In this document: piece by piece, positions 1-6,268 of the stretch | Numbering within the stretch: the stretch's first letter is position 1 | Layout of the letters: the number at the start of each line of letters is the position of its first letter | DNA from: Actinomycetes bacterium | Lineage (GTDB): Bacteria > Actinomycetota > Acidimicrobiia > Acidimicrobiales > Bog-793 | Reading direction: 5' to 3' | DNA length: 6,967 nucleotides | NCBI GenBank assembly: GCA_021785095.1 | Contig: JAJYGM010000691.1 | Span: forward strand, 1-6,967 | Program-made: the position numbers and the translations under genes | Notes under the pieces: model-generated | The model's database searches: none | What the model was told of the DNA's origin: nothing | What the model saw: the letters and a program-made list of their open reading frames with translations, nothing else

Positions 1-1
1 G

Positions 2-889
2 CCTCCCCACCCACCGCCGTACCCACCGCCGTACCCGCCGCCCGGGGCCTACCCGCCCCCTCCACCCGGCTGGTCCGGCCCGCCCGAGCAGGACGGCCAC
101 CAGCCCCTCGACAGCCCGGGGGCGCTTCCAGCAACGAAGGCAGCCGCCGGCTTCTGGCTCGTCATGGGGCTCCTCGGGTTCGCCGTCGGCCAGGTGGTCG
201 GCGCGGTCTTCGTCGCCATCGCCGCCGCCGCCGCCGGAGAGGGCGGCCAGCTGGCGAAGTTCGCCACGATGGCCGAGCCGCCGGAGTGGTACGTCGGCAC
301 GTCGCTCGTGGGTCTGTGGGTCGGCTTTCTGGCGGGCCCGTGGGCCGCGAGCAAGATGCGGGGGACGGGCCGGTTCCTCCGCGACCTGGGCGTCCGGTTC
401 CGCCTCGTCGACCTTGCTGGCATCGTTGTCGGCGTCGGCGGGCAGCTGGTGCTCGACGCCCTCTACGCGCCGTTCCTCCCGAAGCTGAAGCACTTCACAG
501 CGCCGACCCAGAAGCTCGTGGGCGCGTCGCACGGATGGGGCTACCTCGTCATCGCGATTCTCACGGTCTTCGGCGCACCGTTCTTCGAGGAGATCCTTTT
601 CCGGGGGCTCGCGTTCAAAGCGCTCGCTCGTCTCTTCGCGCCCTCGGCTCGAGGGTCTGCCCGCCGGAGAACGATCGGGGTCGCCGCCGCGGTGATCGTG
701 GACGGCGTCCTGTTCGGACTCGCCCATTGGGAGCTGTACCAGTTCGCCGGGCTCGCCGTCTTCGGGATGCTGCTGGCGGTCGTGAGCTACAAGACGGGCC
801 GCCTAGGGATGAACATGGTCGCGCATGCCTCGTTCAACCTCGTCGCCGTGCTCGCGATCCTCGCCACCTCCAGCAGTGTCGTCCACTGA
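2..889 (+). CDS. CPBP-family intramembrane metalloprotease (CAAX protease-like), 5' partial
   Basis: The frame is open from base 2 to the TGA at 887-889 (295 visible residues), so the true start lies left of the window; the internal ATG at 164 is not the likely start because a Pro-rich in-frame tail precedes it. The first ~46 residues are a disordered tail with PPPY-type repeats, then a membrane segment starts near residue 48 and several hydrophobic helices follow. The CPBP (ABI/CAAX protease) motifs are all present: EExxxR at residues 196-201 (FEEILFR), FGLAH with His242, and HASFN with His275 and Asn279. In the family these Glu/His residues form the metal-dependent active site inside the membrane. 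Substrate is unknown; bacterial members act in bacteriocin immunity, protein processing or scaffolding. The next gene follows on the same strand after a short gap, with no visible functional link. Confidence in family is high, in substrate none. Confidence 0.93.
   Translation, partial: PPHPPPYPPPYPPPGAYPPPPPGWSGPPEQDGHQPLDSPGALPATKAAAGFWLVMGLLGFAVGQVVGAVFVAIAAAAAGEGGQLAKFATMAEPPEWYVGTSLVGLWVGFLAGPWAASKMRGTGRFLRDLGVRFRLVDLAGIVVGVGGQLVLDALYAPFLPKLKHFTAPTQKLVGASHGWGYLVIAILTVFGAPFFEEILFRGLAFKALARLFAPSARGSARRRTIGVAAAVIVDGVLFGLAHWELYQFAGLAVFGMLLAVVSYKTGRLGMNMVAHASFNLVAVLAILATSSSVVH
10..33 (+). repeat. 12-bp tandem repeat coding for PPPY units
   Basis: Two perfect adjacent copies of cccaccgccgta (10-21 and 22-33), followed by a degenerate third unit. 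In frame they encode the repeated Pro-Pro-Pro-Tyr of the CPBP protein's N-terminal tail. Because the period is 12, copy-number changes keep the reading frame. Confidence 0.85.
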
Positions 890-907
890 CCCAGGAGCCC
901 CCCGCCA

Positions 908-921
908 GGGACGGCCGTCCC
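908..921. promoter_or_regulatory. 14-bp perfect palindrome in the leader of the large membrane-protein gene
   Basis: gggacggccgtccc equals its own reverse complement. The flanks extend it as an RNA stem: 901-906 can pair with 922-927 (one G-U pair) if A907 is bulged, so the whole hairpin spans 901-927. It begins about 12 bases after the CPBP stop and would fold over both the only SD-like AGGGA (907-911) and the GTG at 923. No T tract follows, so it is not a standard intrinsic terminator. It could be a protein operator, an RNA hairpin limiting translation from 923, or chance in GC-rich DNA. The symmetry is seen; the role is inference. Confidence 0.4.
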
Positions 922-922
922 G

Positions 923-3523
923 GTGGGCCGCCTCGCCGTGACCTGGCCACACGGCCACGACGACCGGGAGCCGGGCGTGCAGACGGATGCGGGCGCGCCG
1001 TTCGACACGGATGCCGTGGCGCCGTCCGAGGGCGAGCCGGGCGTGCAGACGGATGGGTGGCGATGGGATCCGGAAGCCGTCTCGATGTCCCCAGCGCGCG
1101 GGTGGCTCCCTGCCAGCGCCTCTGCGCTCGCGACGGCAGCAGCCGTACTCGGCGTCGTCGCCGTGGTGCTGTGGCAGATGCACCTGCCGATGCTCTTCAC
1201 GGACACTGCCACGACGGGAGGCGACACCGGCGCCCACTTCATGATGCCGTCGCTGTTCAACACGATCCTCTTCCCACATCTCACCGGGTGGGACCCGGGA
1301 TGGTACGACGGCTATCCGGCGTACACCTTCTACTTCGTCCTTCCCGACGTGCTCACCGCGCTCGCCTCGCATGTCATCAGCTACGACGTGGCCTTCAAGC
1401 TCGCAACGATCCTCGGGTCCGTCCTCCTGCCGGTCTCCGCGTGGGCGCTCGGCCGGCTGTTCGGGCTGCGAGCTCCGGTTCCCGCGGCGCTCGCCGCCGC
1501 CACGCTCCCGTTCCTCTTCGACTACACGTGGACCATCTACGGGGGCAACCTCTTCTCCACCCTGGCGGGCGAGTACCCGTACTCGCTGTCGGTGGCCCTC
1601 CTGCTCGTGTTCCTCGGCCTCTTCGCCTGCGGGATCCGCACTGGACGCCACCGAGCGTGGGCGGCGATCACGCTCGCACTCTGCATGCTCGCCCATGTCG
1701 TGCCGGCGTCGCTCGCGATCGCCGGCGCCGTGGTGCTGACGGTCGTGGAGCTGCTCCCGGGTCTCCGCCTGAACGACGACCCCGCGGAGCTCTCACCCCG
1801 AGCCTCCACCTGCCCCCGCACCTCCGCCTCCCCCCGCGGCACCACCTGCCCCCGCACCTCCGCCTCCCCCCGCGGCCGCGCAGCCACGCTGTGGTGGGCT
1901 GCCTCGACGGTCGGCGTCGGGCTGCTCCTCTCCGCATGGTGGCTCGTCCCCTTCGGCTCCCGCAACGCGTTCTCGTCGTCGATGAACTACGCGAAGGTCA
2001 CCACCTATACGTCGATCTTCTTCCCGCACGCAGACCTCTGGGCGCTCGCGCTCGCCGGCGTCGCACTGGTCGTCGCCGTGCGCACCCGCAGCCGGTTCGG
2101 CCTCGTCGTCGCAGTGCTCGGCGGCATCTCGGCGCTCGTCGTGGTGGCGGACCCGCTCCGGAGCCTCTACAACGTCAGGTACCTGCCGCTGTGGTTCCTG
2201 TGCGTCTACCTGATGGCGGGGTGGGTCGCCGGCGTGGCGGTCGCGGCCGCAGCCCGCGCGCTGCGCCGGGAGCGCGTGCTGCGCTGGGCCGTCCGGACGA
2301 CTGGGGGGATCGCGTGGCGCAGGCCGCCGCGCTCGGTCCCGTGGGCACCTGGCGCGGTCGGCGGCACCCTGGTCGTGATCGCAGCAGCGCTGGCCGCCGT
2401 CGTCCCCCCCTTCATCCCCGCTCTCGCCTCCGAGCTGCCCGGGATCGGCGTCCAACCCGGGCCGAACCAGGTGAGCGTGTGGGCGCAGTGGAACTACTCG
2501 GGGTACCAGGGGAAGGCCGCCTACCCCGAGTACCGGGGCCTGATGCGCCTCATGGGTGCGATCGGGCGCAAGGACGGGTGCGGTCGCGCCATGTGGGAGT
2601 ACACATCGGACGAGAACCGCTTCGGCACCCCCGAGGCGCTGATGCTCCTGCCGTACTGGACGCACGGGTGCGTCGACTCGATGGAAGGCCTCCTCTTCGA
2701 GTCTTCCGCCACGATGCCCTACCACTTCTTGAACCAGGCGGAGCTCTCCGCGTCACCTTCGGAACCGGTGGTCGGGCTGCCCTACGGACCGGTCACAGTG
2801 AGCCTCGGCGTCCGGCACCTGCAGCTGCTCGGCGTGCGCTACTTCATGGCGTTCAGCACAGAGGTCGTCCAGGAGGCGTCGGCGGACCCCACACTCAGGC
2901 TGCTCGCGACGAGCGGACCGTGGCGGTCGACATACGAGGGCGACCGCTTGTCGGTGACCTGGAGGATCTACGAGGTGGCGCGTTCTCCCATCGTGACGCC
3001 GCTCACGAAGGAGCCCGCGGTCCTCGCCGGCGTCGGCCAGGGGCAGTCGACATGGCTCGGGCGGATCGGCGCCGGGAGCTCCATGAAAGAGGGCCCGTCG
3101 CTCGAGTGGTACCTCGACCCCTCGGTGTGGGCGACCGAGCTCGTCGCGGGCGGGCCGGCGCGCTGGCCGCGCATCGCCGCAGATCGTGCCGTCCATCCCC
3201 CGTCGGTCTCCGTGCAGCCCACCCGCGTCCTCGACGTGCGCGTCGGCCCGGAGGCGATCAGCTTCGGCGTCGGGGCGCTCCGACGGCCGGTCCTGGTCAA
3301 GGTGTCCTACTTCCCGAACTGGCACGCGCTGGGGGCGGAGGGCCCGTGGCGCGCCACGCCCAACCTCATGGTGGTCGTGCCGACGCGCCACCACGTCGTG
3401 CTCACCTACGGCACCACCACCGTGACAGAGGCCGGCGACGCCGCGACCCTGGCCGGGGCGGCCGCGCTCTTCGCGATGCTCGTCGTGTGGATCCTCCGGA
3501 AGCGCCGCACCCGCCTTGGGTAG
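923..3523 (+). CDS. Large polytopic membrane protein, 6-PTPS-related / GT-C-like, function unknown
   Basis: 866 residues if started at GTG 923; ATG 1085 (residue 55) is a serious alternative giving 812 residues, because the first ~54 residues are an acidic, repeat-bearing, non-membrane stretch and the first helix (about 64-85) follows directly. About eleven hydrophobic helices lie between residues 64 and 500, then a soluble domain of roughly 335 residues (about 501-838) and a final helix ending in RKRRTRLG, which points to a cytoplasmic C-terminus and an extracytoplasmic soluble domain. Recognisable blocks are GGDTGAH (99-105) in the first loop, GWDPGWYDGYPAYTFY (122-137), NLFSTLAGEY (209-218) and YFPNW (796-800). 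I associate these with actinobacterial membrane proteins labelled 6-pyruvoyl-tetrahydropterin-synthase-related, which resemble GT-C glycosyltransferases in layout; the Asp of GGDTGAH could be the loop-1 acidic residue. Cys553 and Cys583 might form a disulfide. It ends 12 bases before manB, suggesting co-transcription and a glycan role, which is inference. Confidence 0.9.
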   Translation: MGRLAVTWPHGHDDREPGVQTDAGAPFDTDAVAPSEGEPGVQTDGWRWDPEAVSMSPARGWLPASASALATAAAVLGVVAVVLWQMHLPMLFTDTATTGGDTGAHFMMPSLFNTILFPHLTGWDPGWYDGYPAYTFYFVLPDVLTALASHVISYDVAFKLATILGSVLLPVSAWALGRLFGLRAPVPAALAAATLPFLFDYTWTIYGGNLFSTLAGEYPYSLSVALLLVFLGLFACGIRTGRHRAWAAITLALCMLAHVVPASLAIAGAVVLTVVELLPGLRLNDDPAELSPRASTCPRTSASPRGTTCPRTSASPRGRAATLWWAASTVGVGLLLSAWWLVPFGSRNAFSSSMNYAKVTTYTSIFFPHADLWALALAGVALVVAVRTRSRFGLVVAVLGGISALVVVADPLRSLYNVRYLPLWFLCVYLMAGWVAGVAVAAAARALRRERVLRWAVRTTGGIAWRRPPRSVPWAPGAVGGTLVVIAAALAAVVPPFIPALASELPGIGVQPGPNQVSVWAQWNYSGYQGKAAYPEYRGLMRLMGAIGRKDGCGRAMWEYTSDENRFGTPEALMLLPYWTHGCVDSMEGLLFESSATMPYHFLNQAELSASPSEPVVGLPYGPVTVSLGVRHLQLLGVRYFMAFSTEVVQEASADPTLRLLATSGPWRSTYEGDRLSVTWRIYEVARSPIVTPLTKEPAVLAGVGQGQSTWLGRIGAGSSMKEGPSLEWYLDPSVWATELVAGGPARWPRIAADRAVHPPSVSVQPTRVLDVRVGPEAISFGVGALRRPVLVKVSYFPNWHALGAEGPWRATPNLMVVVPTRHHVVLTYGTTTVTEAGDAATLAGAAALFAMLVVWILRKRRTRLG
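968..989 (+). repeat. 22-bp direct repeat, copy 1
   Basis: Identical over 22 bases to 1034-1055, with start points exactly 66 bp apart. In the GTG-923 frame it encodes EPGVQTD at residues 16-22. Bases on either side differ between copies. No further copy was found in the window by eye. Confidence 0.9.
1034..1055 (+). repeat. 22-bp direct repeat, copy 2
   Basis: Second perfect copy of the element at 968-989, encoding EPGVQTD at residues 38-44 if translation starts at 923. It ends 29 bases before the alternative ATG at 1085. The 66-bp period keeps the reading frame, which fits a coding repeat; a pair of leader-DNA binding sites is the other reading. Confidence 0.9.
1072..1076 (+). promoter_or_regulatory. 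Candidate ribosome binding site for the ATG 1085 start
   Basis: GGAAG at 1072-1076 lies eight bases before ATG 1085. It is a modest match to the Shine-Dalgarno sequence, but its spacing is better than that of AGGGA (907-911), eleven bases before GTG 923 and inside a predicted hairpin. It is the main sequence argument for the shorter protein. Confidence 0.35.
1806..1876 (+). repeat. 36-bp-period tandem duplication inside the membrane-protein gene
   Basis: Two perfect 35-bp copies, 1806-1840 and 1842-1876, with a single differing base between them. In frame they encode TCPRTSASPRG twice (residues 296-306 and 308-318) in the loop between the helix ending near residue 277 and the one starting near 323. 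The loop is Arg-rich, so probably cytoplasmic. The coding strand is C-rich, with C5 and C6 runs in each copy, so the complementary strand carries clustered G runs. The length divisible by three leaves the frame intact. Confidence 0.95.
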
Positions 3524-3535
3524 GCTGACCGGCCC

Positions 3536-4897
3536 ATGGGCACGACGGCCGAGGTCTTCAAGGCGTACGACATTCGCGGCACCGTTCCCGACCAGATCGA
3601 CGCCGCGATGTGCCGCGCCATCGGTGGTGCGATGGCCCGCTTCACCAAGGCGCCCCGCATCCTCGTCGCAAGGGACATGCGCGACTCGGGCATCGCGCTG
3701 TCCGAGGCGTTCTCGACGGGGGCCCGCGCCGAGGGCGCCGCGGTCACCGATCTCGGGATGACGTCCACCGACTGCCTGTACTTCGCGTCGGGGGAGCTCG
3801 ACTCGGCGGCCGCGATGTTCACCGCCTCGCACAACCCGGCGGCTTACAACGGCGTGAAGCTCTGCCTCTCCGGCGCGAGGCCGATCGGACGGGACACCGG
3901 GCTCGCGGAGATCGAGGCGCTGACCAACGAGCTCTTGTCGGCGCCCCCGCCTGCCACCACGCCGCTCGCGCCGATCGACCACGAAGACGTGCTGTCCGAT
4001 TTCGCCGCGCACGTCAGGTCGTTCGTCGACGTGGGGTCCCTGCGGCCGTTGCGCGTCGTGGCCGACACGGCGAACGGGATGGGCGGGCTCGTCCTCCCCC
4101 GCGTCATGGAGGGGCTGCCGTTCGAGGTCGACGTCCTCTACGGGGACCTCGACGGGACGTTCCCGAACCACCCGGCCGACCCCATCCAGGAAGAGAACCT
4201 GCGCGATCTGAAGGCCGCGGTGCTCGAGTCGGGCGCCGACGTCGGCCTGGCCTTCGACGGCGACGCGGACCGCTGCTTCCTCGTCGACGAGCGGGCAGAG
4301 ACGGTGTCGGGATCGCTCACGACCGCTCTGGTCGCGGTCTCGATGCTGGAGAAGCACCCCGGTGCGACGGTGCTCTACAACTGCATCTGCTCGCACGCGG
4401 TCCGCGAGGCGGTCGCCGAGCACGGTGGCACCGGCATCCGCACCCGGGTGGGGCACTCCTTCATCAAGCAGGTGATGGCCGAGACCGGCGCGATCTTCGG
4501 CGGCGAGCACTCGGGCCACTACTACTACCGGGACAACTACCGGGCCGACTCCGGGGTCATCACCGCGCTGGTCGTGCTCGAGCTCATGAGCGTGAGCGGC
4601 AGGCCCCTCTCCGAGCTCCTCCGGCCCTACCGCCGGTACGCGGACTCCGGGGAGATCAACACCGAGGCCCCCGACCCCGGAAAGACCGTCGAAGCCGTCG
4701 CGGACTCCGAGGCGGCCAATGGGTGCGAGATCGACCGGCTCGACGGCCTCACGGTCGAGCACGGCGACTGGTGGTACAACCTGCGGCCGTCCAACACCGA
4801 GCCGCTGCTGCGCTTGAACGTGGAGGCGGCAGACGAGGCATCCTGTGCGAGGCACGTGGCCGAGGTCCTCGACCTGGTCCGTGCAGAGATGCCCTGA
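3536..4897 (+). CDS. manB: Phosphomannomutase / phosphoglucomutase (alpha-D-phosphohexomutase)
   Basis: 453 residues, the usual length for the family, cytosolic. It converts mannose-6-phosphate to mannose-1-phosphate (and probably glucose-6-P to glucose-1-P) through a phosphoserine enzyme, supplying GDP-mannose synthesis. All four signature sites are visible: KAYDIRG (9-15) at the N-terminus; TASHNP (96-101) with the phosphorylated Ser98; the Mg-binding DGDADR (241-246); the sugar-binding GEHSGH (323-328); and the phosphate-binding RPSNTEP (417-423). The ATG at 3536 gives a normal N-terminus starting just before KAYDIRG; a weak GGGTAGG (3518-3524) overlaps the preceding stop. It starts 12 bases after the membrane-protein gene and ends 25 bases before the Trm112-like gene, so it sits in one apparent operon. 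Motifs do not settle mannose versus glucose preference; the isomerase downstream supports mannose. Confidence 0.96.
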   Translation: MGTTAEVFKAYDIRGTVPDQIDAAMCRAIGGAMARFTKAPRILVARDMRDSGIALSEAFSTGARAEGAAVTDLGMTSTDCLYFASGELDSAAAMFTASHNPAAYNGVKLCLSGARPIGRDTGLAEIEALTNELLSAPPPATTPLAPIDHEDVLSDFAAHVRSFVDVGSLRPLRVVADTANGMGGLVLPRVMEGLPFEVDVLYGDLDGTFPNHPADPIQEENLRDLKAAVLESGADVGLAFDGDADRCFLVDERAETVSGSLTTALVAVSMLEKHPGATVLYNCICSHAVREAVAEHGGTGIRTRVGHSFIKQVMAETGAIFGGEHSGHYYYRDNYRADSGVITALVVLELMSVSGRPLSELLRPYRRYADSGEINTEAPDPGKTVEAVADSEAANGCEIDRLDGLTVEHGDWWYNLRPSNTEPLLRLNVEAADEASCARHVAEVLDLVRAEMP

Positions 4898-4912
4898 GGA
4901 GATCCACGGGAG

Positions 4913-4918
4913 AAGGAG
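4913..4918 (+). promoter_or_regulatory. Ribosome binding site of the Trm112-like gene
   Basis: AAGGAG at 4913-4918, four bases before the GTG at 4923, is the clearest Shine-Dalgarno sequence in the window. It decides the start: the longer in-frame ATG at 4845 would overlap manB by 53 bases and add residues unlike the family. Confidence 0.75.
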
Positions 4919-4922
4919 ACCG

Positions 4923-5210
4923 GTGCCACTCGACCAACTGCTGATCGACGTCCTCGTGTGCCCTGTCGACAAGGGCCCGCTCCTGTGGTTCGAGGACGAG
5001 CAGCTCCTCTACAACCCGCGGCTGAAGAAGGGCTACGAGGTCCGTGACGACATCCCGGTCCTCCTCGTCGACGAGTCGCGGAGCGTCAGCGACGGCGAGC
5101 ACGATCGTCTGATGGCCAAGGCGCAGCGCCAGGGCGTGCCGGAGACCGGCCTGGCGGGCCGCCCGCCCGGGGGGGAGCTCCGGCCTGAGGGCGGTGGAGC
5201 GGGCGGGTGA
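4923..5210 (+). CDS. Trm112-like (UPF0434) small protein with a single cysteine
   Basis: 95 residues from GTG 4923. The core LLIDVLVCPVDKGPL (6-20) followed by YNPRLKKGYEVRDDIPVLLVDES (30-52) matches the Trm112/UPF0434 fold, a small zinc-ribbon-like protein; the eukaryotic and archaeal relatives activate methyltransferases. Here only Cys13 remains of the usual four cysteines, so a Cys4 zinc site cannot form; I recall actinobacterial homologues with the same CPVDKGPL pattern. Residues after about 54 form a Gly/Pro-rich tail unlike the core, which contains a G7 run at 5169-5175. The stop overlaps the start of the isomerase gene as GTGA, and manB ends 25 bases upstream. No methyltransferase gene is next to it in the window. 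Family call is firm; the partner and function are unknown. Confidence 0.9.
   Translation: MPLDQLLIDVLVCPVDKGPLLWFEDEQLLYNPRLKKGYEVRDDIPVLLVDESRSVSDGEHDRLMAKAQRQGVPETGLAGRPPGGELRPEGGGAGG
5196..5199 (+). promoter_or_regulatory. Ribosome binding site of the isomerase gene, inside the Trm112-like gene
   Basis: GGAG (within GGTGGAG, 5193-5199) sits seven bases before the GTG at 5207. With the four-base GTGA overlap it supports translational coupling between the two proteins. Confidence 0.65.
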
Positions 5211-6268
5211 CGACCGCACCTTCGCCGCTCCCGGTCGACTCGCTCGGCATGTGGGGGGCCACCGCGGCGCTCCCCGAGCAGATGGAGGAAGCGATCGACC
5301 GCGCGGCCGAGGTGGACCTCGGCGACCTCGCTGCTCGAGGACCGTTCAGCTCGGTCGTGGCCTGCGGCATGGGGGGGAGCGGGATCGCCGGCGACGTGCT
5401 CGAGGCCCTCGCGTCGCCGCGCGCGGGCGTCCCCGTGCAGGTGGTGAAGGGCTACCGGCTCCCGGCGCACGTCGGCCCGTCCACGCTCGTCTTCGCGCTC
5501 TCCTTCTCCGGCGGCACCGAGGAGACGCTCTCGTGCATGCAAGACGCGCGCGCCCGCGGTGCTCCCGTCGTGGCCGTGTCCGGCCCGGGCGCGCTGGCCG
5601 ACATCGCGACGGCCGCCGGGTGGCCGCTCGTCGCGGTCCCCGCAGGCATCCCCCAGCCGCGCGCCGGAATCGGCGCGCTCTCGGTCCCCCCGCTCGTGGT
5701 GCTCGAGCGGATCGGCCTGCTCCAGGGGATGGCAGGGCTGCTCCGCGACGCGGCCCGCGTGGTGGGGGAGAGCCGCGACGGCCTCGTCAGGCCCGGCAGC
5801 ACGGCGCAGGAGCTGGCGAAGCGGGTCGGCAGGACCATCCCTCTCGTGCACGGGACGCCCGGGCCGACCGGGGTGGCGGCGACGCGGTGGAAGACCCAGG
5901 TGAACGAGAACGCGAAGTCACCGGCCTTCGTCTCCTTCCAGCCCGAGCTGTGCCACAACGAGGTGGCCGGGTGGGGGCAGCACGGCGACGTGACCCGCCA
6001 GGCGGTCACGGCGGTCGTCCTGCGCCATCCCGGTGAGCATCCTCGCGTCGCGCGCCGGTTCCAGCTGGTGGAGGAGCTCATGACAGAAGTCCTTGCGGAC
6101 GTCCTCGACGTTCGGACCGACGCGGTCAGCGACGTCGCCGCGCTCTACGACCTCGTGCTCCTCGGGGACTTCGTCTCGCTCCACCTCGCTGCGGCGGAGG
6201 GGGTCGACCCCGGGCCGGTCCCCGTCCTGAGCGAGCTGAAGGACCGGCTGACCGCATGGACCGGCTGA
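5207..6268 (+). CDS. Bifunctional phosphoglucose/phosphomannose isomerase (SIS domain)
   Basis: 353 residues, cytosolic, of the archaeal-type PGI/PMI family with tandem SIS folds. It would interconvert glucose-6-P or mannose-6-P with fructose-6-P and so supply the mannose-6-P used by ManB. Visible sites are GMGGSGIAGD (54-63), SFSGGTEET (99-107, sugar-phosphate loop), PRAGIG (151-156), RWKTQVNENAK (227-237) and ELCHNE (247-252). Glu234 and His250 are 16 apart, the spacing I recall for the catalytic Glu and His of the Pyrobaculum enzyme. The C-terminal DPGPVPVLSELK (334-345) ends in the conserved Lys region, but has Gly where I recall Thr in many members. GTG 5207 is chosen for its SD and GTGA overlap. 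The last codons, DRLTAWTG, lie in a 17-bp tandem repeat shared with the next gene's start. Some actinobacterial homologues may have lost activity, so bifunctionality is inferred. Confidence 0.9.
   Translation: MTTAPSPLPVDSLGMWGATAALPEQMEEAIDRAAEVDLGDLAARGPFSSVVACGMGGSGIAGDVLEALASPRAGVPVQVVKGYRLPAHVGPSTLVFALSFSGGTEETLSCMQDARARGAPVVAVSGPGALADIATAAGWPLVAVPAGIPQPRAGIGALSVPPLVVLERIGLLQGMAGLLRDAARVVGESRDGLVRPGSTAQELAKRVGRTIPLVHGTPGPTGVAATRWKTQVNENAKSPAFVSFQPELCHNEVAGWGQHGDVTRQAVTAVVLRHPGEHPRVARRFQLVEELMTEVLADVLDVRTDAVSDVAALYDLVLLGDFVSLHLAAAEGVDPGPVPVLSELKDRLTAWTG

Noticed and set aside
908..927. Intrinsic terminator after the CPBP gene
   Set aside because: The hairpin is GC-rich but no T run follows, so standard rho-independent termination is not supported.
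1806..1876. CRISPR-like repeats
   Set aside because: The copies are adjacent with no spacers, only two in number, and sit in frame within a coding sequence.
803..2725. Overlapping - strand open frames (803-1696, 1793-2725) opposite the membrane-protein gene
   Set aside because: Compositionally biased products with no motifs and heavy overlap with a well-supported gene.
286..3528. Very long open + strand frame (1080 codons) overlapping the CPBP and membrane-protein genes
   Set aside because: Its translation is Arg/Pro/Gly-rich with no family motifs, and it is the +1 shadow of the real membrane protein, whose blocks and helices lie in the other frame. Long stop-free shadows are expected at this GC content.
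4845..4922. Upstream ATG start for the Trm112-like protein
   Set aside because: It would add 26 residues that are a frame-shifted reading of the manB 3' end; GTG 4923 has a strong SD and gives the family N-terminus.
2753..4972. 739-codon open frame on the - strand opposite manB
   Set aside because: The product is charged low-complexity sequence without recognisable domains, and the opposite strand holds unmistakable phosphomannomutase motifs. It is a GC-driven antisense shadow.
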